Positions 42,587 through 57,500 of a DNA stretch of 64,000 nt are shown here, one piece after another (position 1 is the stretch's first letter; every line of letters starts with the position of its first letter). The stretch is taken from contig JAYKAV010003266.1 in NCBI GenBank assembly GCA_035582835.1, positions 845,385 through 909,384 on the forward strand. Reading direction: 5' to 3'. This stretch comes from Phoebastria nigripes. Lineage: Eukaryota; Chordata; Aves; Procellariiformes; Diomedeidae. The notes under the pieces are model-generated. The model ran no database searches. It saw only the letters and a list, made by a program, of their open reading frames with translations, and was not told the DNA's origin. A program made the position numbers and the translations under genes.

Positions 42587-45500
42587 ATGGCGGACAGCGG
42601 CGGGAGCGGCCGGGGGCCGCCGTGCCTCGGGGCGGCCGCGGCGCTGCGGCGCTGGGAGCAGCTGCGGCGGCGGGCGGCGGCGGCGGCGCCGTGGGCCCGC
42701 GGGCTCCTGGCCGTGGCCGCCGGGCTCGGCCTCTTCTACGTGGTGCTGCGGGTGCCGCTGCGGCTCCGGGACAGCCTGGCGGCCGGTGAGACGCGGCGGG
42801 CCGCGCCGGGGGCTGAGGGCTCGCCGGGGAAAGGCTGCCCCAGCTCGCTCTGAAGGCGGCCGGGCCGGGCTCCTGTGGAGGGCTGCGGGGCCGCCGGTGC
42901 GGGCCGGGCAGGACAGGGCCGGCCCACCCGGCAGCCGCCTGCGGGCCGGTCCTGCGTCCCGGGCCTCCCGCTGGGACACACCGAGCGCATCCACCCGGCC
43001 CCGGGGCTCCCGCTGTGCCGCCGCCTCTGGGCCTGGGGACACCCCGGTGTCCGGGACCGCCCCTGCGGCTGCAGCCCGGGCGTCGACAGCCCCGTAACGG
43101 CGCCGGCGCAGCTGGAAGCATCCGAGGCGGCCTCGTGGTGCCGCCCGAGTGCTCCCGGCCGGTGCCCGGGGGATGCCAGCCGTGCCCCGGCTGTGTCCCC
43201 AGCCCGCACCCTGTCACTTCGCGTCCGGCTGGGTGTCGCTGCGGACACCCGCTCCCCGCCCGGGGGTGTCTCGTGAGGCTGGAGGCCTGAATTCGGNGTG
43301 AGCCTGCGGCGGTCGAGTTCGCCGTCACCCCCGGCCGGGCCTGGCGCTCCAGGCGGGGTGCCCTTTGCCGCCAGCGTCCCGGCCCGGGCTGGTGGCGAGT
43401 GACAAAGCTGATGTGCAGTTTGGGTCAAAACCACGGTCAGAGTAGCACTGGAAACTGCATTCCCTGCCTTGTGCTGTAAATACCAGGAAGGAGAGGTCTG
43501 TGGAAAGTGTATGTTCTTAACGCTGAATGTGAACTTGCATCAAAACAGTATGTTTCTGTTTTGGATTAAAATGAAATAATACATTAAAGTGGCTTGTTGC
43601 GGTCCACCAGCCATGAAAAGTTAAATTGCCTTGTTGGTGTCCACCAGCCATGACGTGGTTGAAACCGTAGGCTGCTTTGTCTAAGAACTTACACTGAATT
43701 TTTTAGCTTGGTTATATAACCTAATTCACTGTCACAGATGGTTACAAACAGAAAATAATATACGGAAAGGATTCTCTAACAAAGTAATGTTATCTGTAAA
43801 GTTACTAGGGCTATATTGTATTATATATTTGCATAGTATTTCATTCGGCGTTGTTTAATAAAAAGCTATTTGTGTTTTTCGATTCTGCTTGTTAAGTCTT
43901 TGTTTTTCTTTCTCTTAACAGTGACTGTGTTCTTAAGCACTTTGACTCCAAAATTCTACTTTGCCCTTACAGTAACTTCGTCTTTTATATCTGGACTGAT
44001 ATTTGTAAGTAGTCCGCTTTTATTTTTTTTAAACAACTTTAGCACCTCTAGGATGCTTTCATTAGGGGTAAATGTAATCGGCTTTTTTTTGATCAGACTC
44101 TAGAGGGTGCCTTTGTACTAGGAAGAAACTCGTTATTTAGTAACTTTTCCGACGTATTGTACCTACGCTTTTGCAATGTGCGTTGTACATTGGGGTGAGT
44201 CTAAGGAAAATAACTTGTACCTGTTTTAGAAACTCAAGCTTGTTTTAAGGAGGTACGTGTCCGTAGGTATGTATGCATATATATGGACATAGATGTGTGT
44301 ACACAGATACATAAAAAATGCAAAATACCCATGCAGACTCTGCAGACCTCTCTGTGTAAAGAAAACACTGAGATTTTAATCTCTTTTAAAACTAGGTAGT
44401 TAAGAGTTTAGTTTCCCACAGTAATTTTTGGGGGGCTTTTGTGCATGTGTCATCATGTAACTATCTTAACGACTTTGGTGTGAAAATAAGCCAATAATTA
44501 AGCTCATCTTCAGACGACAGTGTGCACAGACATGGCTGACTTTGCACGAAATGAATGGGGCACACTTGCATGGTCAGTTCTGCTAGCGCAGCTGTTTCTG
44601 CAGTGATGATCATCTGACCCTGATGCAGACTGTGGTACTATATACAAATCTTTTGGGTTAATCTTTACTTTCAGTATTAAAAGCTAAAGAAGGTATCTCT
44701 TCTCATCAACTAAACCTATTTAGCAGAATGTGCAAAATCGATTTCATAAGTGNTTTTTTGTAGCCAGTATTAAAAAAAGAAAGTGTCTTATGTGGTAGAA
44801 ACAACTTGCTGTAAGTAATGTTGCTTGGGTTTTAATTGAAGGATTTGAGGAAAGTCATATAAAGAGATGGATTCTGCTTGTGATAGTTCTTTTACGTAGG
44901 TTTGCTCTTAAGAGAAAAAAGTGGTTATTGGTCAGCCAGTATTTATAGTAATGCTTCTTAACAAAGAATACCGTTTGTCTTAACATCACATCTTTCGGTG
45001 TGCTAATGAAAATACTCAGATAAGTTGGTCCACGGCTGACAGTATGGTATAGTGCTTGATGACTGTGATATGCAGGTATTTTCAATAGCTTCAAAGAGAG
45101 AGATGGTAATATTTTTGACCCAAAATTTCTGGTAAGTGAACTTGGTTGCTGTTAATTCAGCCTTTCTTCTTTGGACTTTTCTGAATGGCAGAACAGGTCA
45201 GTTTAACTGTCTACTTTGTGCTTTATTCTTTTAGATTATTTTTGTGAAATGAAAAAACTGCACCTGTCTTGAGGTTCTTGCTTCTATGCACGGTTTCCCT
45301 ATAAAAGCATTTTCTGAAAGGGTTTAGAAGTTATCCTAATGACTTGGGGAGGGAGGAACATACGTTTGACTAAAATTTTACTGTTTTTTTTCCAATCACT
45401 TTCATGTTATGTGGGTGATCCTGCATGACAAGGCAGGCCAAAACAGATAATTAGTGTTAATTTGTATGTAGATAAGTTCCATCTATAGTCCTTTGCAAGG

Positions 45501-48500
45501 GGATGTACTAGCTGTGAACAATTGGCTCTTCATCTCTGACGTTTAAGTTAGGTGTTGCCTAAGGAAATTTGTGGTGCTTTTTTCCTCCTGTGACAGGTGT
45601 TTGAGTGGTGGCATTTCCGAAAATACGGCACGTCTTTCATTGAGCAGGTTTCTGTGAGTCATTTGAGGCCCCTCATCGGTGGTGTAGAAAACAGCCCTCC
45701 AGCACCAGCAGCGTTCTCGGCTGGAGAGAATGACACAAGCAGGCAGAATATGCCAGGTGATTGTTAATGTGTCCCAGCAGTTTCCCTTAAGCTTCAAGGC
45801 GGCTGGTTCACATGAACTGGCTTTTAAATGACTTTGGCTCTGCATTAGTGCTTGTAAGAACTGGAGAAAGGCCTACATCTTACAATGCATTTTATTAATA
45901 ATGGTAAAAATAAACTAAGTAATAATGCATCTTTGATCTAAAACATTCATTATTAAAAATATGATTTAGAAAAGATATTACACATTTAGCTAAAACTGTT
46001 TCAGTAACATTAGATATTTACTATTCTGAATATGTACAAGATAAACATTGCGTGAATGTAAATGGCAGTGTTTAATCTTTCCACCGTGTGCTTTCATACC
46101 CCAGCAATGTTGGGGAGCAAAAATATTTGTGGGATAGCAGAAGTTTAGGGAGAAGAAGATTGTATGATCGTGCTCAGGTGGTATAACAATAAAATTAAAG
46201 CAGCTTTTGAAAGTAAAACTGCATTTGCATTACTGCATTTTAAAGTCAAGGTAGTATTTCCTGTGCTCTTAATTCCAAAAGTACTTTTTTTTTCCCCCCC
46301 CAGAGTGCAAAGTGTGGCGAAATCCTCTCAATCTTTTCAGAGGGGCAGAGTATAGCAGGTATTAATTATCTTACTTTCCATTGCATATTTTTAAAATTAA
46401 TCGGGGGCATACACATGACTTCTTCACAGAGCTTGTGCTAGTAATATCAGGAGACAGCCGAGACCTGCAAGATTATAGGGGTGATTGATGCCAATCCTGT
46501 GTTTAAAAGGCACCTATCCAAGCTTTGGCAGTTTCAGTGTTAAGAATGCAAATAGTACTGTAACATCATCAGTTTTTTTGAGAGTAAAGTAGGAGAAAAA
46601 CTTTATTCAGAGGTTGAGACAGTGATTCTGAATCTAAATTCTCTTTTATTAAACTGATACGGCTGTATTGTAAGTCTCCTTGTGTTATTTCATAGGAAAA
46701 GCTGCTTCCTAGGAAGCCAGTTCCCAAGTTGTTTAGAACTTTAGGATCAAAAAGACTTTTTTTCCCCTCTGCAGGAAGCCTTCTGGCAACCTGTACAGAT
46801 TATGGAACAGTAGTACTTGAAAACTTCTGGTTAGTAGCTCCAGTCTTTTATTAATAAAATTGTTTTGCACTAGCTTCAGTTGTTAGGCACATCAGGTATC
46901 TCCCTTGGTATCAGCATTACTATTCACTAGGAGTGCCTCTTACTGAAATTTCTCCCATTTAAGATACATGTGGGTGACTGGGAAGGAGCCTCTTACATAC
47001 TATGACATGAATTTGTCTGCTCAAGATCATCAAAACTTTTTCACCTGTGATACAGATGCCCTTCGGCCTTCAGATACAGGTACCAATGTCGTCTGCATAA
47101 GGTATATAACTGTTGGAGAGTGTAAAGTGGGTATTTTTAATATATTTCAAGGTAGCGCAAGCTATCATGTCAAATATTTTGTGAAATGATAGCCTTTCTC
47201 AACTACTAAGGAGGTTTCATAGATGTATTTAGTGAAAAGATGTTTTCTTACCTTGTGCTTTCTCTACTGACTTTGATGCTGTCAGGATCCTGACATATTT
47301 TAAGATCTCACACTTTTCAAAAAATAAACAACACGGTATTGGAAACCTGGATTGTATTCCCAACAGCCAAAGATGTGGTCTCATTTAAACCTTAGTAATG
47401 AATAGTGCAGTCTCCAGAATTTTTTTGTTGTGTTCCACATGTTTAGTGCAGAAAATGTTCTCTACCTGGTTATTGTCAGACTGGGTGCAAACTATTGTCA
47501 ATTTGTCAAGTTCCGGAAGCGTTACTTGTCAGCTGGCTGTGACATGCTTGATATGAACGATGTGTTTTTGTTTCACAAATGGAGTGTATTGTCTCGCTTA
47601 CTAAGCCAAGACTAATATTTTGTTTCCAAAAGAAAACTCAAACATTTTTCCACGTTATTCTTGCTGGACAGCAGAAGGTTTTGTTCCAAAAGAAACATGT
47701 ATAGATTCTTCAGTTTTCTTATCGTACTTGAGATAGGCCAGATACGTAACTCCATAAACGTAAGGTTTTGGAGTTCTTTCAGAACTGTTACTTAGTGTGA
47801 AAGCTATTATTCTGCATAGAAAATCGTAGCTCCAAGTACGTTGTTTTTCTTTTGCTAGAAGTTAGTTTTCAGTTTGGGATTTCCATTTTTCCCTAATGGA
47901 AGCATAGTGGGGAGGGGTTTAAAGTCATTGCATTGAACTTTTGTTTGCTCCTTATCTGACGGTAATTTTGAATTCAAGTTGTAATTCAAACAACCCTTTT
48001 GAATAGATAGATTTCACCCTTTTTAATTGTTTCCTAGAACGCTTTCTAATAAGGTGATAAATTATTACAGTATATCTTGAATTGGCTGTGCCATGTTATG
48101 CCACTCAAATGTGCTTTGTAAATTTAAAAAGAAATTTTTTAACCCTTTATGATCTGGTAGTTGTCAAAATACTTAAGTATGACTCTATACCTGTGCAAGA
48201 CACAGCTTACTCTATCACTGTTNTCTTTGAAGTTCTGTTTGAAAGCTTAAATTAAAATTCTGTGCAGGTCTGTGCAAGAGCCTGTATTTAACAATTACTC
48301 CTGCCAAGCTTTCAGCAGGTCTTGGGAAATGTTTCCAAAAATCTGTAGCAATTTAGAAATTGTACATCTGCCTGGTTATGTAAGCTGTCTTTGCTTCTCA
48401 GTGTAGGAGTTCTTAAATGGTCAGTGAATAATCTTCCTGGTGGTGTTGCTTTCTTAAATTAAATTTGGGGTGTAATGAGAAGTTGCAAGATTCTGCTGCT

Positions 48501-51500
48501 TGTGGTAGAAACTCATGCTCGAATTAAAACACTTGTTTACTCTTCCCTCTAACAATTATATAGCAAACAGGAATTTGCAAAATGGAAGTGAATGTTAATG
48601 TAGAGCTGAGGCATAAGCAGCACCGTTGGCTCCCAGGTGTTTTGCCGGTGTCTCTGTCCCTCACCAGCCTTTCAATGTTTTTGCAACAGTTATGCAGAAA
48701 GCATGGCGAGAGAGAAACCCTCAAGCCCGGATTAAAGCAGCGTATCAAGCTTTAGAGTTGAACAATGAGTAAGTTTAGAGTATAAGTTCAATTGCTGTAT
48801 TTCTAGTGTGAAAGATTAAGCTGAGTGATATTAAGCACACTATCAGTTTCTTTTTCTAATAGTTTACTTTTAGCAAAGTTTTGAATAGCTTAAGCGGGAC
48901 TTCTGTGACTATGAGAATTGCACATGAGGCTGTCAGTTGCAAAAACCTCCTGGTTTTAAAAAAGCAAAGCAAACCAAACACAAAAAAACCTCTCCAATTA
49001 CCAGAGCATTTTTAATATTTCAAGGAAAATAATTTGACTTGCTGTTACAATTCTTTCTTTTGTTCTTTCTCCAAATGTGTGTGTGTGTTCTGTAAAATGG
49101 AAGAGGTTTCTGTTTTCCTGACACTCGCCATTTGAACTCAAGTCAATATTTTGGTACTTTAATATTGTCAATGCTTAGATATTAAACATAAGTGAAAACT
49201 GCCCATTTCTAATGCTTCTAACACTTACTCAAAAAATACTAAACTTTGTCCCTCAGAATAATTAGTGGGTTTTTTTCGTTATTACAGTTGTGCCACTGCA
49301 TATGTCCTCCTGGCTGAGGAAGAAGCAACAACTATCGTAGATGCTGAGAAGTATTTCAAGCAGGCTCTGAAAGCAGGAGAAATGATTTACAGAAAGTCTC
49401 AGAACTGCCATTCCCAAAGTCCCCAGCACGAAGCACAGCTGAGTAAGCACTTTTGAATCACATAAACTCTTGTTTTTGTGTGAGCAGAAATGTAAAGCTA
49501 AAGTTATAATTAGTGATTCTAGTTTGATTCCCAATTCCTACTATTTTAGCTATGCTTATGCATGGTGTGCTGTGTGATCTTTTGTAGTACCCAAATGAAA
49601 CTTAGGAAGTGGCAGTTATGCTGTGTATGCATCATGGGTTGTCTCGCTGAGGCTTGGTACATTATTGTTTTGGAAAGCTGGATAGGTAGAGCAGACTAAT
49701 GAAGCAATTAAGAGTGTGTCAGTAGCACCTTCTTTTAGTCCACCCAACATTTTGGAAAAAAACAGAATTTTTTTGCCATTTAACCTAGTTAAAAGTTACT
49801 GGCCTTCATCTAGATGGGCCTTGGTTGGGACAGCAGTAGTAATTACTTTATGCTTTTACACGTGGTTAGGAAAAAGGTTGTGGGGTTTTTGGTGTGTGGT
49901 TTTTTTTTGTTTGTTTTGAGAGAGAGGGAAGGATTGAAACTGATAGACTTTTTTTTGTCTTTGTAATCAGGAAGAGACACCAATGTATTGGTATATGTGA
50001 AAAGGAGACTTGCTATGTGTGCAAGAAAACTTGGAAGAATACGAGAAGCAGTAAAAATGATGAGAGATGTAAGTAAAAATAAAAAAAAGTAAGCAACTGT
50101 TGTTTTCAGTAACATTGTCCAAATTAATGGTTTAAAGTTCCTTTCTAGGCATCATAATGAATCTAATTGAATTATTTTCCAATGAGATTTGCACATCATG
50201 ATTCATGATTTTTTTTGAGAACAGTTCTTTTGGTTCCTACATGTAGGTTTTAGATTTTTACATAATGTCATATGTTCACAGTTCTGTTGTCCAGTTTGCT
50301 TCACGCTTGACTCAGCGACTAACTTGTCAAAATAGCCAACTTTAGACTTCATCGTCATTTTTCTTTCACTTGCCCAAGGTGTATCATAAGTTCTTTTTTC
50401 ATAGGAAAATATTACTGACCAAACCAACTCACTGTGGGAGTTGTGCAAATTTGGGCTGAGAGCGTCTTGTAGGAACCTCAGTATACTTATTTTCCAGTAG
50501 GTGAATATAGGAAAAAAGTAAGGTAGAAATGATGCGATTCTTTTCATGCTGCTTATGTGCCAGTTTCTAACACTGTGAAAGAACAGAACATTGGAAAAGC
50601 TTAAATTATTGTCATGATTTCTATTAAGTATTTCAGGGATTCAAGTGCAATTCTGTATGTGCTTAATTTATTTCTTTTTACTGATTTGCAGTTGATGAAA
50701 GAGTTTCCACTTCTCAGCATGCTGAATATTCATGAAAACCTCCTGGAGGCACTACTGGAGTTACAGGCTTATGCAGATGTCCAGGCAGTTTTAGCAAAGT
50801 ATGATGGTAAGTGATGCCTATTGGGAAATACTGGTGTTTTCGTATAAGAGTATAGGTGAGGCGGGCAAGGTGTGCCTGTCCAAAAGCAGATGTCTACCCA
50901 TGATCTCAGCTAGTTGACTAGATTCCCCTCATCGGCAACAAGTAGGCACTTCCGGAGTGCAAGTCAAGTTTTTTGTTTTGAATGATGAGGTCAAATTTAG
51001 GCAAGCTAAATTGCATACAAATTACTTTTTATGTTTTTAAGTTACTTCTAATCTGTAAAGGAATCTTGGAGCTCACTTTGCTTCAATTCAAGGATTATTT
51101 TAATTTTTTAATCTCTTCTAGATCCCTAGTTATGCCTAAATTCATCATCCTTTTTCAGTCAGCACATAGCCCCCTAAGTAATTGATGTAAATAAGCTGGA
51201 AAAGGTAGTTTTCCCTTCTGTCATCTTCCAGGCTTGGCCTTGTGATTCTGTAATACTGAGGTTGCTCACCAGAGATTGGCAACGTGCAAGCATACTGCTT
51301 GCCAGAGATTAGTGGTATGCAAGCTTTGGTCCATTAAATGGCGGTAGTTTGCTTTCACTTACCATCTCAACTAACACGTTTCAGGTGTTGTGCAAGTCTA
51401 GATAAAGGTTAATAAAATATATACTTACTTTCTTATTGTCCTCAGAGTTTTGCCACCTAGATAATGCCCACATCATTAGTGTACAAAGTGCTGCTGTCAA

Positions 51501-54500
51501 AGCTGTCCCTTAAATCATCTTCAGAATGGAGGGACATAGAAGCAGTATTTTGTGGCAATCGTTCCCTGCCCTTGTGAAGTCGGTATGTTCTNTCTTGTGT
51601 CTCTGTTCTTTATTGCTTCAGGGAATTGAAAGTATGATATTCTTGCCCAAATTCTGTGCCCCTTGTGCGTGGCCGCCCTAGCAGCCTGCTCCTGTTACTT
51701 GGCCGTCCATGTTCTTCTGTGTGGATTCTTATTAATTTAACAAAACCATTTGCTGTTTTCCTGGTGCTTCTTTATGTTAACATCAGGAATTGCGACACTT
51801 TCTTAAGAAAGGGTTGCTTATTTTTTTCTAAGCATCTGGAAAAATGAGTATGAGCTTCAAATTCTCTGTAGCGCCCCTGTGTTTTGCTTGACACGACAGC
51901 CAGACTTCTAGTAAGTGATGGACAAGCCCAGGATGGGATTTACAAAAAAAGCAAGAGCCATCTGACTATACACAACATGGTACTTGGGAATTAGACCCCA
52001 GACTTTGTCTGCTTTTAAAGTAAACTTGTACTGTGGAGTGCTAACCTTCTAATCTATAATTGTCAGCTCAAACTTGGCCTCAGATATTCTACAAAACCTA
52101 CAACTAATAGCATTTTTCCCCATGGAATTGGAAAAGAATGGAAATTGCATTTTCATTAAAATTTGTCTACCTGTCTGTAATGTAATTTTTTTGGTCACCT
52201 TNTAGTCAGTCTCTCTTTCAGTATTATGTAAAACTCTGTGTTAATGTACAGTTGCAAAATCAGGTAAAGATTAGAAGCTTATTTTAAACCTTCATGGTTT
52301 AAATACATAATACAGGAGAAGTACACTGTTCTTAAGTGTGTATTTATACATGCATTTCTTTTTGAATTCAGTTTCAGTGTCTTCGTATGTTTAGAAGAAA
52401 AAATTACTCTTTACCACCTAACTACAACTCTGAGTTTTTAATCTGAGACTGACTGGTGACCAGAAAGAAGACGGTGCAAAGAAATTCAAAGTTTCTAATC
52501 ATAGCTGAAATGTTCCAGATGTTACATTCATTGTCTGCCCAAGTAAAAATCTTTAAGCTCAAAGGATGTGGGTTTAAAATGTTTGTCTTGTCTTAGAATT
52601 TTACAGCTTAATTATTTTATCATAGATATCAGTCTTCCAAAATCGGCAGCAATATGTTACACAGCAGCCCTGTTAAAAGCCAGAGCCGTTTCAGAAAGGT
52701 AAGCAAGCACATTTATGAAAACAGTGGTTTGTTGCTTATCTTGGGTTATGCTGTCAAATATGAACTAAAAAGGTCTAAATCCAATATGTAGCAGTTACAT
52801 TTCTAAGAGCAAGTTAAGTATATACATATATATGTGTGTGTGTAGTTAAACGTAATTTAAAGTTTCTTTTAAGCATCCATAAAGTTAATACAGGTGAAGA
52901 TGTTTTTCATGAGCCCGTGTACGCACATGTGCTTTTGTATAAATTTTGTTTTCAGTGTCATGCTTGTGATGTTCAGCAGTTCTTTGTCTTGTGGATTGGG
53001 TGCAGGATATTTGTGATAGTTCATGCTGGCATTTCACTTTCATTCTGGTCTATTTGCACAGCTGATTCTAGCTTTACCTCTGAGTACATGATGTTGTAAC
53101 AATCTTATGAAAGACTGGGCACTCAATTACCTTACGTGATTGACATGAAGTTTCAAAAAGTTAAACATAACTTTGTCATATGGACATGGATGACAGTCAA
53201 GATACCGAAATTAACATGAATATTTGTCTCCTAGAAGGGTTTGTTTATCTATCTTGATAAATCAGTCAATTTTTAATGAACTCCAAGCTTACAATGCAAA
53301 TAAACACCTGGTTAGCATTTATTATTTACTTTTGCTCAGCATGGGTTTTTCCCTTCAGGTTCTCCCCAGAAACTGCCTCCAAAAGAGGGCTCAGTACAGC
53401 AGAAATTAATGCTGTGGAAGCAATTCACAGAGCTGTGGAATTTAACCCTCATGTTCCAAAGGTAAGAGTATTTTATTTCCTATTGGACCGCTTTTTACTG
53501 TCTTCTGAAAGAAGTCGTATTATGTTATCATCTTGTTATTTGAGCCTTTCTAGCCCCATGTTTTCTTGAAGATGGTTATAACTCCAGCCGCTGAGTTGTT
53601 CAACACACTAGTATTTGTATCGTACGTGTTTGGTGGCCAGAATTAGTTGTTTGCAATAGGTGATGTTTAAACTGGGTTTTTTTACAAAAAATTTATACTC
53701 AGAATTTTATAACTCATTGGAAAATCCAGTAATGTGTTAATGAAGGCCCTTTGTTGGGTAAGGTTAAGCATTAATAAATATAAATTTAGATATTTAAAAT
53801 CCCTGAAGCCAAATTAAGTTCTCCAAACAATAACCACTCATAGTATTTCAAAATACTTTTTTCTGCTGTGCTTCCAAGCATGGCTCCAGAACTCGGATTA
53901 TTGAAAGCTCTACAGTCACTTATTTTCTTCAACCACGTGTAAACAAGATTACAGCCTGTAGCAATACTGACTCTTAATTTAATGTCTGGCATTACTTGAA
54001 GTGGCCAAGATATGGATTCCACTGAGCATTGGGTGAAAATAAAATCTTACGTTGCTTTTTACTGTACTAGTATTGTGATGCATTCAGTTTGAAACCTTGA
54101 ATGCAGAAGGTTGGCTTAGTCCTGGACCTAATCCTCTGCAAATGATCATGGAGTCCGAATGACTATTGCTGTGAAGGCTTGAATTATCCAGCCGCTCTAT
54201 TCTGTCTGCCTGTCCAATCTAATAGAATGTGCACTGAGAAAGCTAATTGCTGGGAGAAATTGCTGCTTGTTTGCATGACTGATCAAGAGCGTAGCAAGTT
54301 CATTTCAGACAGTCTCAGACAGATTTTTCTTTAGCCTCTGCCTTTAGGGGAAGAAGATTATAATGCATTATCATTATCTGAAAGTTCTTTTATTTTGTAT
54401 ATCCTTCAGTTGTTTCAGGAGCCTCATGTACCTTTTTGAAGAAGTTGGATATCATTTCAAACAGGCTGTTTGCAAAATATGTTCCATAGTTCTACAGACA

Positions 54501-57500
54501 ATAACGGAAACTGATTCCAGGTTTCAGTAATTTGATCTTCTCTTCTAATTGTATACCTATCCAGTCTTCTTCATGATTTTTTTAATTACAATATTGCCTT
54601 GAAACACCAATTTATTAGATGGCAGGGCAGAATTTTATTGGTGCTGGCTATCTAGAGCTCTGAAATGCTCATAGTCAAAGCAAACAAGTGAACAAGGGCA
54701 CAAACAAGTGAAGTAACTTGCCCAGTGGGTTACAGTGGACTAGTGGGGAAGAAAATCTGGGTTTTGAATTTGCAGTCTGTTCTGTCCCATGGACTAAAAA
54801 TAAATGAGTATGTAAAGTAGAAATCCCTTTGTTCTTGCATCTGATGAAAGTGGTTGTCTTTGCACATAACATCATTTTGCATAAGGAAAATAAAATAATA
54901 TTTGTTTCTCTTTGTTCTGAGTTATGCTGTTACAAGGACGGGTTTTGTTTGGGAAGTTAGGAGGGCATTTTACAGTGCTAGAAAACTGGTACTCCTAAGC
55001 CATTTCAAATTAGAGATCTGTAACTACATTTTGGTAATGTATGAAACAATCTTTTCCCATCACCTTCTGAATATCTTACAAATTTTTATTGTGTAGAAAG
55101 ACTTTCTTAAATCTGCAAAACCCAAGATATTTTCAGTTCTGATACCTTGCCTGTCTTATGGTTAAACACGGACATGAAAACCTACCAGACTGTGGAATTT
55201 TTCTGTTTATGTGGTAACATAGGCGCAGAGACAGCCAAAGCGTGGAGTTCAACATTGGCATGTTGTGGCAATACTTGCAGTGGGGCTTCATCATCACTAC
55301 TGCGTTGATATTCCCTTGCTCTCTGCGCAGTTAGTACAATGGAGAAGTGGGCACTGCGGAGAGCATGAGGAGTCAGGTCAAGGGTCAGATATTTGAGACC
55401 ATTTTCCCACAGCAGCCCTGTGTGAGTGATCCTTTACTGTGTTAAAAAAAAAAAAAAAAAAAAATTGAAGAGGATTAGAGGGGATTAGCAAGAATATTAC
55501 CCGCTGGAGTGTAGGCCCAAGGCACTAAGAGAAGAACCTAGCCAGGCAGTAAATGTGCTTTATTTGGCCAGGGCACAACCCCTCCTACATTCCTTCAAGA
55601 ATCTGAATGGGAAAAGTTAAGTCCTCAAACTGGATTAGTAAATAATCTCATAGTTTGTGGCATCTGCTGAAATAAATCGTNGAGTCAGCTGCATTCTTAC
55701 ACTTTGGGAGACAGTCAAAGGAATTGCCAGCTACATTGATCAAAGATGTGGATTAACTTTGGCTGTTATTGAATGAGACACTATATGCTAGGAGAGAACA
55801 ACTCACAGGTAAATACTAGAGCTGAAACTGTCATTTCATTCGTGTAAAAATTACTTATCTGTTTTTAAAAACTAAGTTCAAATGAATACCTGTCGTCTTT
55901 TAATGTACCATCAGAAAACAAAATTGCATGTCCTGTGTTTCAAGGGATATGGAAAATGATTAATCCTTGTGTTCTTTGACCCTTCTGTGCATCAGATATT
56001 CTGCTGATGTAGGGAGAAGGCTGAAACTGAAAAAAATTTGAAAACAGAGATACTTTGTGGTAGTCCAGCAATATCACATTAAAAAAAGATTTTCCTGGGT
56101 TTGGTTTAGTATTCTTCCTCTGGTTAGCATACTGACTCTTTCTGGTTTGCTACTCATACTTGAGAGCTAACAAGTACTTAGCCTCCTACATTGAAACTTT
56201 CAGTGATTAAATGATAAGCAAAAATACCGTTGGGTTTTTTTTTTTTTATTGGCCTAAATGTGTAGCTCATTGTTATTGTACCTGTGGCATTATACTTTAT
56301 GTATATTCCATAAGAATGTATTTTTATTTTGCCTTACTGAAGATGCATTTTTTTTTCCTGGTATTTTGTGTGTGAAAACCCCAATTTAAGAGTCTTATAC
56401 GCAGATGTGTGTTTTGCCGCTTTTCACTTCCCATGCGAGTGCAGGCTGTATGCACTGTGTCAGGATTGGGCTGTTTCTTCAACAGGTAGAAGTTGGCCCC
56501 TGTGTGATAAGCTCAGTTATACCTCAAATGATCATTTGTGTTCCACAATTAAAGATTTTTGAATATTCCATGTAACCAAGTGTGCTTTCCATTTTTACTT
56601 TCAGTATTTACTAGAAATGAAAAGCTTAGTGCTACCTCCAGAGCATATTCTGAAACGAGGGGACAGTGAGGCAGTAGCATATGCTTTTTTTCACCTCCAG
56701 CACTGGAAGAGGATAGAAGGGGCTCTAAATCTGCTACACTGTACATGGGAAGGCAGTAAGTATCTCTCCTTGCTTTTTTTTTTTCCTGTACAGTAGACTA
56801 ATCTCTCTACCTTTATTCACCTCAAACACGATTGGTTCTCTTTGTGAGAAGCTGGTCACTTGGTTTAGATACAGATCTAATGTCACTCACTTTTTTCAGC
56901 ATTTAGGATGATCCCATACCCATTAGAGAAAGGTCATCTTTTCTATCCCTATCCGAGTTGCACAGAAACAGCAGACAGAGAACTGTTGCCAAGTAAGTGN
57001 TTTCTAAGCAGTAATGATAATAAAACATAAGCTAAGGACATGTTCAGTTTGTGGTATTCTGTATTTACCTTACTGTGATTTTTTTAGTTTGAGCTTCCTG
57101 TGAAGGGGATTGAGCTATTTGTTGATGTCCCTCCCAAATGATCCTGAAGCATTTGACGTGTGTGTGCGGTAAATGTTAGCTTGATTCTGTAATAACTTAA
57201 GTCCTTCAGAGATGAAGTCTGTGTGTGGTACATTCAGACTAAGTTTGGCCAACTTTGAGAAGAACAAAATGGACCAGTTCTTTAAATTACTTCTTTTAAA
57301 AGAAGTCATGGATTTTACTAGTGTTGTAGAGGAGCTGTTTCCTTTTAGCAAGGAATAAATGAATGGTTCCAGTTCTGCATTCAGGTATCTAGCAGAACCT
57401 GTCTGTGATCTTACAGAGAATCCTTGGTTAATCTATAGCTTCATAGAATATGTATTGTTTTCTGTCATTAATTCATTGGTACATATTTGTCTGCTGGACA

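Noticed and set aside
51205..51260. Possible CR1 3' end (TTGTGATTCTGTAAT-like)
   Set aside because: Only a short resemblance to the CR1 3' terminal repeat and no recognisable CR1 body, so too weak to call.
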